From Candidatus Thorarchaeota archaeon (GTDB lineage Archaea; Asgardarchaeota; Thorarchaeia; Thorarchaeales; Thorarchaeaceae): DNA of 11,137 nt. The position numbers and the translations under genes are program-made. This document shows positions 1-4,661 of the stretch, piece by piece (the first letter of the stretch is position 1; the number at the start of each line of letters is the position of its first letter). The DNA is taken from positions 1 through 11,137 of the forward strand of contig JAEOUL010000176.1 of assembly GCA_016839345.1 (NCBI GenBank), given 5' to 3'. The notes under the pieces were generated by a model. The model worked only from the letters and a program-made list of their open reading frames with translations, was not told where the DNA came from and ran no database searches.

Positions 1-31
1 ACTAGGGGCTTGTACTTGCATACGCGCGAAT

Positions 32-36
32 GGAGG
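32..36 (+). promoter_or_regulatory. Shine-Dalgarno site fixing the GTG start at 44
   Basis: GGAGG lies 7 nt before the GTG at 44 and decides the start of a frame that is otherwise open to the window edge. Confidence 0.7.
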
Positions 37-43
37 GCTTTCA

Positions 44-604
44 GTGACAAACTCGCTCTATTTCCTCAGACATGCTGAAACCAAGTTTGATCCTGCACTC
101 CCAATAATCGAGTGGTCGGTTACACCTGAAGGATTAGCAAAAGCAAAGGAACTTGCTTCGACTGACGCATTTGGAGTCATTGAAGGAATAGTACATTCAA
201 GTGAGAAGAAGGCACGTCAGACCGCAGATGTTTTTGCTGAGGGGTTGAATGTTCAAATGTATGAGTTACCCGGTTTGGATGAACTAAAACGGGAACATGA
301 GGAAACCCTCACAGATGAGGAATATCGAGCACGAGTCCATGATGTGTTCATGAACATGGATGATAACTTGCCAGGTTGGGAGTCTGGAGCTGGTGCCCTC
401 AGACGCTTTGAAAGCGCAGTCAATAAAATCAACCTGATGTTTCATCGCAAGAATGTCCTCGTTGTATCTCATGGAATCGTTCTTACTACTTACTTCTGCA
501 AAATGAAGAATTTCGAAGCAATAGCGTTTGAACGATGGAGTCAGTTGAAGTGGTTGAGTTGGGGGTTAGTTAGGGGCGATCGTGTTCTGATAGACATCGT
601 ATAG
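44..604 (+). CDS. Histidine phosphatase (phosphoglycerate mutase-like) family protein
   Basis: A 186-residue protein of the histidine phosphatase superfamily, which removes phosphate through a phospho-histidine intermediate. The RH(A/G) signature is R9-H10 in YFLRHAET, with H10 the expected phosphorylated residue. HSSEKKARQTA (51-61) supplies the usual S and R58 of the phosphate pocket, E113 lies in a GWES motif, and the second catalytic histidine is H143 in VVSHG. All core residues are therefore present. It is short and compact, like small SixA/CobC/PhoE-type members, so the substrate (phosphoprotein, sugar phosphate or nucleotide) cannot be named. The frame is open to the left edge, but the GTG at 44 is chosen because GGAGG at 32-36 sits 7 nt upstream and the RH motif lies close to the N-terminus, as is usual. 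It probably acts in the cytosol. Confidence 0.88.
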   Translation: MTNSLYFLRHAETKFDPALPIIEWSVTPEGLAKAKELASTDAFGVIEGIVHSSEKKARQTADVFAEGLNVQMYELPGLDELKREHEETLTDEEYRARVHDVFMNMDDNLPGWESGAGALRRFESAVNKINLMFHRKNVLVVSHGIVLTTYFCKMKNFEAIAFERWSQLKWLSWGLVRGDRVLIDIV

Positions 605-614
605 CTACCCAACC

Positions 615-619
615 TTTTT
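615..619 (+). terminator. Short T-run, possible archaeal terminator
   Basis: Five consecutive T residues lie 10 nt after the stop of the histidine phosphatase gene. Archaeal RNA polymerase can terminate on oligo-T without a hairpin, but this run is short, so the call is weak. Confidence 0.25.
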
Positions 620-654
620 GTATAGTAACGTATTGCATGCTACAGTGATTTGAC

Positions 655-1167
655 ATGGTAAAGATCACAAAGTCTATGATAACCTCTTTTTCCAAATTCA
701 AGTCTGAGTGGGAAAAAGATGCTGATAAGCCAGAGAACACAATTATGTACTATCTGATTGCAGCTCTCAACATCGAGAAAGATCCAGAACAGGCTGATGC
801 GATGATGACGGTAGTGGTTTCCAAGAAAGATTGTCTTGAAGATGGAGGGTCTCCTTCGGGACTTAAACTTGGCCGGAGTGCCAAGTACTTCATTGGCCAA
901 TTCAAAAAGAACAAGAACATTGCTCGCTCATATGTGGGTGGAACTCCGCAGAATGGATACAAGTTTGATCCAAATAAACTCACCATGACTGTTACCAAGA
1001 AACAGGAGCATGGCAAGGGTCTGAAGATATTCATCGACAGTGGTGGAAAAGATTTCGATACTCCTGTACAACTGCGCAAGAATAATGATGGTCAGTGGAA
1101 GATGACTGAATATTCATCTATTTGTACTGGTGTCCAGAAAACTCCTGAAGAAGAAGGTGATTTCTAA
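655..1167 (+). CDS. DUF6935-like protein of unknown function
   Basis: A 170-residue soluble protein with no signal peptide or membrane segment. Residues 31-60 form a predicted helical part (MYYLIAALNI, then DPEQADAMM). The second half has a recognisable pattern: ARSYVGGTPQNGYKF (90-104), KLTMTV (108-113), and KIFIDSGGKDFDTPVQL (124-140) followed by QWKMTEYSS (147-155). This order (SY-x-G-x-TP-x-NGY, then a strand with SGG-D-PVxLRK and a W-x-x-x-EYSS strand) is, from memory, what DUF6935 proteins show, a family seen mainly in bacteria. No catalytic residues are evident and the function is unknown. The acidic C-terminal tail (EEEGDF) is likely disordered. No SD precedes the ATG; TATAGTA at 621-627 could serve a transcript with a very short leader. 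The neighbours do not suggest a pathway. Confidence 0.7.
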   Translation: MVKITKSMITSFSKFKSEWEKDADKPENTIMYYLIAALNIEKDPEQADAMMTVVVSKKDCLEDGGSPSGLKLGRSAKYFIGQFKKNKNIARSYVGGTPQNGYKFDPNKLTMTVTKKQEHGKGLKIFIDSGGKDFDTPVQLRKNNDGQWKMTEYSSICTGVQKTPEEEGDF

Positions 1168-1174
1168 GCAAAAC

Positions 1175-1190
1175 GGGGTTTTAACACCCC
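1175..1190 (+). terminator. Small hairpin just after the DUF6935-like gene
   Basis: A perfect 5-bp stem (GGGGT at 1175-1179, ACCCC at 1186-1190) with a 6-nt loop begins 7 nt after the TAA stop. A T-containing stretch (TCATTTT) follows. A second imperfect stem lies at 1206-1227 (AACGAACT/AGTTTGTT, one G-U pair). It may end the transcript or stabilise its 3' end; the T-tract is poor. Confidence 0.3.
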
Positions 1191-1313
1191 TCATTTTCCA
1201 TTGCCAACGAACTCAACTAAGTTTGTTAACTCGCCCAAGAATCAGGGAATCGAATGTATCCGGCCAGTGGATTCTCATATTCAAACAACACTCAATTGAT
1301 AATTCCATATTTG

Positions 1314-1348
1314 TTATATGTTGTGAATCTTTTGGAGGGGTCTGAGGG
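1314..1348 (+). promoter_or_regulatory. Putative TATA box and SD for the small membrane protein gene
   Basis: TTATATG at 1314-1320 lies about 25 nt before the expected transcription start near 1342. GAGGG at 1344-1348 is then positioned 6 nt before the ATG at 1355. The geometry suits an archaeal promoter with a very short leader. A second G-rich run (GGAGGGG, 1334-1340) lies too far upstream to serve this start well. Confidence 0.35.
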
Positions 1349-1354
1349 TAATTC

Positions 1355-1624
1355 ATGGCAGAAATTGATGAACCACCAGGTCGTCAACCACCGCCGCTAG
1401 GTACTAGAAGCGGGAGTGACATGAGTGTTGGTGGACTTGCAAAAGCAGCAGGTGGCTGTTGTGGGACCTTCTGTTTGTTGATCTTTGGATTCTCTTTCCT
1501 ATTTGTAGGAATGAGTGCAATCTACTTTTCAGGCATTGGGATTACATTCACATTGATTGGCTTGATTCTTTGTATTGCTGGTCTCTTTGCAGCTCGTTGG
1601 GAGTGGGGTGTTCTTAACTCGTAG
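1355..1624 (+). CDS. Small proline-rich membrane protein, two predicted helices
   Basis: An 89-residue protein of unrecognised family. Residues 1-25 are hydrophilic and rich in Pro and Gly (EPPGRQPPPLGTRSGSD). They are followed by a GGCCGTFC patch (33-40) and two hydrophobic segments, about 38-58 and 60-79, ending in RWEWGVLNS. The two helices are separated only by a short SGIG turn, which suggests a helical hairpin. The adjacent Cys-Cys and a third Cys at the first helix border could carry a lipid or metal, but nothing proves it. The start is supported by GAGGG 6 nt upstream. The gene stands alone between two intergenic regions with their own TATA-like elements. Confidence 0.75.
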   Translation: MAEIDEPPGRQPPPLGTRSGSDMSVGGLAKAAGGCCGTFCLLIFGFSFLFVGMSAIYFSGIGITFTLIGLILCIAGLFAARWEWGVLNS

Positions 1625-1630
1625 TTTTTT
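1625..1630 (+). terminator. Poly-T tract directly after the small membrane protein gene
   Basis: Six T residues directly follow the TAG stop, consistent with an archaeal intrinsic terminator. The next gene's TATA box begins about 10 nt further on. Confidence 0.35.
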
Positions 1631-1639
1631 CTCGGTGGT

Positions 1640-1647
1640 TTTATACC
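1640..1647 (+). promoter_or_regulatory. TATA box for a probable leaderless transcript
   Basis: TTTATACC ends 21 nt before, and its core starts about 26-29 nt before, the ATG at 1669. This is where the transcription start would coincide with the start codon. The only SD-like string (GAGG, 1662-1665) is 3 nt from the ATG, too close to work normally, which favours leaderless translation. Confidence 0.4.
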
Positions 1648-1668
1648 TTTAACACTGTACTGAGGACT

Positions 1669-1989
1669 ATGAGGGCTCAGGTCAACACACAAACATCCGG
1701 CTACATTATCTATGATACACGAAGACTGCCAGAACCTGATGTAGTCTACAAAGCGGCGATCAAGATTGCAGATGAGATCATGGAGGGAATTAACCGTCTT
1801 AGCTATTGTGACACTATTGAGACCGCAACTCTACTCATAGCTAAATCTGGTGCTAAACTAATTCTTCTTGCGCGCTCATTCGATGAGGAACTTATTGCTC
1901 CAGCCTTCAGGAGCACGCTAAAGGATATCACATATGTTCCAGACATTGGATTTCTCCAGAAGTACGTCATTCCAATCCTAGACTCCTAG
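1669..1989 (+). CDS. Small alpha/beta protein, possibly roadblock/longin-like
   Basis: A 106-residue soluble protein that I do not recognise with certainty. The predicted order is a strand (GYIIYD, 11-16), a long helix (about 24-44, VVYKAAIKIADEIMEGINRL), a strand (ETATLLIA, 51-58), a strand (AKLILLARS, 62-70), a helix (ELIAPAFRSTLKDI, about 74-88) and a final helix (GFLQKYVIP). Beta-alpha-beta-beta-alpha resembles roadblock/LC7 or longin modules, which are abundant in Asgard archaea as partners of small GTPases, but no diagnostic motif is visible and no GTPase gene lies in this window. It is therefore left as hypothetical. The ATG is favoured by a TATA box about 26 nt upstream, implying a leaderless mRNA. 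No signal peptide or membrane segment is present. Confidence 0.65.
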   Translation: MRAQVNTQTSGYIIYDTRRLPEPDVVYKAAIKIADEIMEGINRLSYCDTIETATLLIAKSGAKLILLARSFDEELIAPAFRSTLKDITYVPDIGFLQKYVIPILDS

Positions 1990-2030
1990 ATTTACTATCT
2001 TTTCATCATCTACATTTTTACAGTTCAATA

Positions 2031-2083
2031 AGTATATACTGATACATAATACTTATATATTGTAATACGTAATAAAATTACGT
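2031..2083 (+). promoter_or_regulatory. Strong TATA region with operator-like inverted repeat
   Basis: The tract holds a 10-bp palindrome AGTATATACT (2031-2040) and a strong archaeal TATA box CTTATATAT (2052-2060). A perfect 7-bp inverted repeat follows, ACGTAAT (2067-2073) and ATTACGT (2077-2083), spaced by AAA. The transcription start expected about 25 nt after the TATA centre falls on the right half-site, so a dimeric repressor bound there would block initiation. The downstream transcript would begin with the micro-ORF at 2119. The TATA is seen directly; the regulatory role is inferred. Confidence 0.5.
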
Positions 2084-2118
2084 GTAAAACGAAAGGGTTG
2101 CACAAGAAGGTAATCGCA

Positions 2119-2229
2119 ATGGTTGATGAAACGAAGAATGGCAAACACTCTGGAAGGAGTGGTGGCGGAAACTCGAGAGTCAAAACTCTCGAATCGTTGT
2201 ACCATGACCATGTTGGTCCTAAGATATGA
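2119..2229 (+). CDS. Micro-ORF, 36 codons, Gly/Ser-rich basic peptide
   Basis: ATG at 2119 to TGA at 2227-2229. The predicted peptide starts MVDETKNGKHSGRSGGG, continues NSRVKTLESLYHDH and ends VGPKI. GAAGG at 2106-2110 lies 8 nt before the ATG, and a strong TATA box lies about 60 nt upstream, so transcription and initiation signals are both present. No family is recognised. The coding stretch contains a perfect 8-bp hairpin, so the region might instead work as a structured leader RNA for the next micro-ORF. A longer frame starting at 2123 overlaps it in another register but has no SD of its own. Confidence 0.4.
   Translation: MVDETKNGKHSGRSGGGNSRVKTLESLYHDHVGPKI
2173..2192 (+). repeat. Perfect 8-bp hairpin inside the first micro-ORF
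   Basis: TCGAGAGT (2173-2180) and ACTCTCGA (2185-2192) pair perfectly around a CAAA tetraloop. No T-run follows, so it is not an obvious terminator. It lies 42 nt before the strong SD of the second micro-ORF. Confidence 0.5.
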
Positions 2230-2248
2230 CAAAGAAGGAGGAAAGAAT

Positions 2249-2338
2249 ATGGCACTATCAAAAAATGAACGGAAGAATAGGCGGTTGAAAAAAGCTCCAT
2301 GCTGTGAAGCCCTCGCCCGTGCATATCAGTACAGGTAA
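2249..2338 (+). CDS. Micro-ORF, 29 codons, highly basic peptide
   Basis: ATG at 2249 to TAA at 2336-2338. The N-terminal part is strongly basic (MALSKNERKNRRLKKAP), followed by CCEALARAYQYR. The start is supported by AAGGAGG at 2235-2241, one of the best SD sequences in the window, 7 nt upstream. It begins 19 nt after the stop of the 36-codon ORF, and the two probably share a transcript. The basic start recalls a small ribosomal or RNA-binding peptide, but the RRHWRR-type tail of L39e is absent and no family can be assigned. It is also the tail of a longer frame from 2123, which lacks an SD. Confidence 0.45.
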   Translation: MALSKNERKNRRLKKAPCCEALARAYQYR

Positions 2339-2422
2339 ATTGTAACTGTAGGCTGATTCAACCATTGCCTTCAATTTCACGGAAAAAGTGCTCGTGTATA
2401 TCATGGACACTATTACTTCTAT

Positions 2423-2432
2423 TTTTTAAAAT
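2423..2432 (+). promoter_or_regulatory. Putative TATA box for the aminotransferase transcript
   Basis: The A/T-only stretch TTTTTAAAAT predicts transcription starting near 2450. That places the strong SD (2457-2465) and the 11-codon leader ORF at the very start of the mRNA. Between 2339 and 2422 nothing else is recognised. Confidence 0.35.
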
Positions 2433-2471
2433 CGGATAAAGATTGACAGGCTGCGAGAGAGGAGGTTTCAT

Positions 2472-2507
2472 ATGTGGCTCTACAATCTGAAGTTTCAAGG
2501 TGTCTAA
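2472..2507 (+). CDS. 11-codon leader ORF overlapping the aminotransferase start region
   Basis: ATG at 2472, peptide MWLYNLKFQGV, TAA at 2505-2507. GAGAGGAGG at 2457-2465 lies 6 nt before this ATG and is the strongest SD near the aminotransferase, yet it serves this tiny frame. The stop is 4 nt before the ATG at 2512 and beyond the alternative GTG at 2500, so ribosomes finishing the leader could restart on the aminotransferase. Three of its 11 residues are aromatic (Trp, Tyr, Phe). It may be an attenuator-like or coupling leader. The alternative, that it is the displaced true N-terminus of the enzyme, is less likely because the enzyme frame already holds a normal N-terminus. Confidence 0.45.
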   Translation: MWLYNLKFQGV

Positions 2508-2511
2508 TCGA

Positions 2512-3639
2512 ATGAATTTTGAAATCTTCGAGTTAGAGAGAATGCAATCAGAGTATGAACACGAGGTCGAGTATAATCTGTCTGAGAGTGGCGTCGAACC
2601 TCTTAGGGTTAGAGAGATACTCGCTACAAAGGAATTGCAGAATCAATTGTTGGACCTCCAACTAGTTTACTCTCAAACCAACGGAACTATCCCTCTTCGT
2701 GAAGCTATCTCTCAGCCCTACGATGGAATTGGTGCTGATCATATACTTGTGACTAATGGTGGGGCTGAAGCCAACTTTGTAGTTTCATGGTGGTTATCGC
2801 ATGAAAACCCTGATTCTCGAGAGCTTGTTTTCATGATTCCAAACTACATGCAAATCGGAGGGATTTGGAAGAATCTTGGTGGAAAAGTCAAATCATTTCC
2901 ATTACGAATGATTGGTAATGAATGGGTTCCAGATATTGAGGAACTGAAGTCTGTTGTAACAAAGAAAACTGCTGCAATCGCCATTTGCACACCCAATAAT
3001 CCGACTGGGGCCATCTTGAGTGAAGAGAACCTCAATGCTATCGTTGATATTGCAGCTGACAAAGATGCTTGGGTTGTATCTGATGAGATTTATCGGGGTG
3101 CTGAGATTCTGGATGAGCGAGCACCTTCAATGCAGGGTCGTTATGAAAAGGTCTTCGTGACGTCAAGCCTATCAAAAGCATATGGGCTCCCAGGACTTCG
3201 TATCGGGTGGATTGTTTGTCCATCAGAAAGGTTAGCGAAGGAAATTTGGGCATACTCGGACTACACCTCAATCTGTCCATCCACTGCAAGTGATTGGTTA
3301 GCCACATTAGCTTTAGATCCAAAATTCAGGAGTAACATCGAAGAACGTGCACGTAAAATCATTAGAACGAACTGGGTGATAGTGAAGGACTGGTTAGACT
3401 CTCATGGTAATCTGTTAGAATATGTGCCCCCAAAAGCTGCAGCAATCTGTTTCATAAAACAAAATACAGGTATTGAGTCTCTAGATTTGGTTTATCGGTT
3501 GATGAATGAGAAAAGTGTCCTCGTATCACCTGGGGAACACTTCAATATGCCTGGATTTATTCGGATTGGTTTTGGAAGTGAAGCTGAATATCTCAAAAAG
3601 AGTCTTGGCTTAATCAGTGAACTTCTCAATTCTCTTTAA
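2512..3639 (+). CDS. PLP-dependent class I/II aminotransferase
   Basis: A fold-type I aminotransferase of COG0436 type, 375 residues from ATG 2512. Visible landmarks are the N-terminal FELERMQSEYE and YNLSESG (6-27), TNGGAEAN (81-88, cofactor phosphate side), TPNNPTG (160-166, N163 contacting the PLP ring), SDEIY (190-194, D191 and Y194), and the Schiff-base lysine K222 in SLSKAYGLPGLRIGW. R351 in IRIGFG should bind the substrate carboxylate. The N-terminal signature resembles the branch that includes capreomycidine-synthase-like enzymes, but the amino-acid substrate cannot be read from sequence. ATG 2512 is preferred over the in-frame GTG 2500 because an AGGTG string (2498-2502) precedes it and homologues start near this point. 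The strong upstream SD belongs to an 11-codon leader ORF, suggesting translational coupling. Confidence 0.93.
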   Translation: MNFEIFELERMQSEYEHEVEYNLSESGVEPLRVREILATKELQNQLLDLQLVYSQTNGTIPLREAISQPYDGIGADHILVTNGGAEANFVVSWWLSHENPDSRELVFMIPNYMQIGGIWKNLGGKVKSFPLRMIGNEWVPDIEELKSVVTKKTAAIAICTPNNPTGAILSEENLNAIVDIAADKDAWVVSDEIYRGAEILDERAPSMQGRYEKVFVTSSLSKAYGLPGLRIGWIVCPSERLAKEIWAYSDYTSICPSTASDWLATLALDPKFRSNIEERARKIIRTNWVIVKDWLDSHGNLLEYVPPKAAAICFIKQNTGIESLDLVYRLMNEKSVLVSPGEHFNMPGFIRIGFGSEAEYLKKSLGLISELLNSL

Positions 3640-3728
3640 GTAATCTGCAAACAAAAGTATCCAAATTTCACAGTATTTCGTGCAACAATGGCACTAGAGT
3701 AATATCATAAGAATCTCATTTTACTTTA

Positions 3729-3793
3729 TTTTATATTTAAAGAAGAATGAGTAATTATAATATCGAATGGAGCTATAATATCTATTTTATAAT
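3729..3793 (+). promoter_or_regulatory. AT-rich promoter-like tract with tandem TATAATATC
   Basis: The 260-bp gap after the aminotransferase holds two TATA-like elements, TTTATATTTAAA from 3729 and TTTTATAATA from 3784. Between them lies a direct repeat TATAATATC at 3756-3764 and 3774-3782, with starts 18 bp apart. A palindrome GAAATTTC lies at 3831-3838. Either TATA could drive the 41-codon ORF and TPR gene downstream. The rest of 3640-3899 shows nothing recognisable. Confidence 0.35.
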
Positions 3794-3899
3794 AATTTAG
3801 TCGAACAATATCTCTTATTCATAGGTAACCGAAATTTCATGTAAATTTGAAACATAACATACCTTGCAGTCGTATTTGATTGTGGGATGTAAGACGAAA

Positions 3900-4025
3900 A
3901 TGTCAACAGAGGTGAAGAATACCAGTCCAAAAGAAACTCCCATGAGGGAGGATCTCCTCGATGAAGAGGATCGAGAGATCCTACGTCTTTTGGAATTGGC
4001 GAAGATCTACTATGATGGTCCTTGA
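3900..4025 (+). CDS. Small acidic ORF, 41 codons, upstream of the TPR gene
   Basis: ATG 3900 to TGA 4023-4025. The peptide starts MSTEVKNTSPKETPM, then is strongly acidic and helical (REDLLDEEDREI, then LRLLELAKIYYDGP). Its composition looks protein-like, but there is no convincing SD. It is in the same reading frame as the following TPR gene, separated from it by three in-frame TGA codons (4023, 4035 and 4041) within 21 nt. The acidic helix could be a lost N-terminal part of the TPR protein or an independent small protein. A long hairpin covers codons 17-28. Function unknown. Confidence 0.35.
   Translation: MSTEVKNTSPKETPMREDLLDEEDREILRLLELAKIYYDGP
3949..3982 (+). repeat. Long hairpin with one bulge inside the 41-codon ORF
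   Basis: The left arm, AGGATCTC then (bulged C) then TCGAT at 3949-3962, pairs with the right arm ATCGAGAGATCCT at 3970-3982. This gives 13 base pairs around a 7-nt loop GAAGAGG. No poly-T follows. The stem is much longer than expected by chance, so a structured mRNA or small RNA element is possible. Confidence 0.5.
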
Positions 4026-4064
4026 GTGGATGAATGAGTGTGAGCAAATGGACGTGTTGAGAAC

Positions 4065-4592
4065 TTGTCGGAGTCGGATATAGAAGATGAGAATATACTA
4101 GGACATTTCCAAGAGGTATTACAGAGAGCATCGGGGTCAATGAATGATCGAGCGTTTCAAGTAAAACTCGAAGTAGCTCAAGAAATGGATGTTGAGTTTG
4201 CATGTCTGAGATCTATGATGCTTGAGCCGCAGAATCCCACGATGTGGAATGCGCTTGCTCTTGTTTACATGATGTCAAACCTTCCCATCGAAGCCGGGGA
4301 AGCGATAGAAAGGTCTCTCGATATCGATACTTCCAATTCTTGGACTTGGTCAATCTGGGGTGATCTTCTTAGACAGGAAGGTCGAGGGATTGAATCTGAG
4401 AGAGCATATAGAATGGCATTGGAGCTGGATTCGCAGAACGAACATGCATTACGCCAGCTTGTCTTTATCTATAAGGCACGAGAGTCCCATCCTGAAACTC
4501 TCGATCTTCTTGAGCGTCTACTTCCTATGGCACATGATAATCAAGAATTATGGGACATGTACTCTGAGTGTCTTAGTCGTATGAAGAAATGA
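4065..4592 (+). CDS. TPR-repeat protein
   Basis: A 175-residue soluble helical protein. After an acidic N-terminus (MSESDIEDEN) and a helical lead-in (11-57), three 34-residue tetratricopeptide repeats follow: about 58-91 (WNALALVYMMSN, then EAIERSLDI), 92-125 (WTWSIWGDLLRQEGR, then AYRMALELD) and 126-159 (ALRQLVFIYKA, then LLERLLP). A truncated fourth helix ends the protein (160-175). TPR arrays act as protein-protein scaffolds; the partner is unknown. The TTG at 4065 is the only start codon after the in-frame TGA at 4041 that gives the full protein, but its SD is weak. The next in-frame ATG is at 4140, so the start is uncertain. The secreted M24 peptidase gene begins 69 nt downstream. Confidence 0.8.
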   Translation: MSESDIEDENILGHFQEVLQRASGSMNDRAFQVKLEVAQEMDVEFACLRSMMLEPQNPTMWNALALVYMMSNLPIEAGEAIERSLDIDTSNSWTWSIWGDLLRQEGRGIESERAYRMALELDSQNEHALRQLVFIYKARESHPETLDLLERLLPMAHDNQELWDMYSECLSRMKK

Positions 4593-4649
4593 GTAGTGCT
4601 TGCTCAGTACAAACAGTTGATATGTTGGCCCGTCCATTTTAGAGCCCTA

Positions 4650-4656
4650 GAGGAGG
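4650..4656 (+). promoter_or_regulatory. Strong SD defining the M24 peptidase start at GTG 4662
   Basis: GAGGAGG lies 5 nt before GTG 4662. The in-frame GTG at 4596 would add 22 residues before the signal peptide and has no comparable SD. Confidence 0.75.
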
Positions 4657-4661
4657 CAACT

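Noticed and set aside
1130..1345. Plus-strand frame of 71 codons overlapping the end of the DUF6935-like gene
   Set aside because: It starts inside the gene in another frame, has no SD and shows low-complexity random composition.
2123..2129. C/D-box small RNA starting at TTGATGA
   Set aside because: There is no D box at a suitable distance and no C'/D' pair.
2025..2324. Minus-strand hydrophobic frame of 99 codons
   Set aside because: It runs through the strong plus-strand promoter and micro-ORFs. The hydrophobicity comes from AT-rich antisense codons and there is no SD support.
2123..2338. 71-codon frame covering both micro-ORFs
   Set aside because: It has no SD at its own ATG, while the shorter frame starting at 2249 has an excellent one. 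Its first 42 residues overlap the 36-codon ORF in another register.
2249..2338. Truncated ribosomal protein L39e
   Set aside because: The basic N-terminus is suggestive, but the NRRVP and RRHWRR parts of L39e are absent here and I do not see them downstream in any frame.
4023..4043. Selenocysteine or TGA read-through joining the acidic ORF to the TPR protein
   Set aside because: Three TGA codons within 21 nt, with no recognisable SECIS element, and TGA is used as an ordinary stop by other genes in the window.
3787..4203. Minus-strand frame of 138 codons antisense to the acidic ORF and TPR start
   Set aside because: Its His/Leu/Pro/Ser-rich product looks like an antisense translation. It has no motif and conflicts with the better-supported plus-strand frames.
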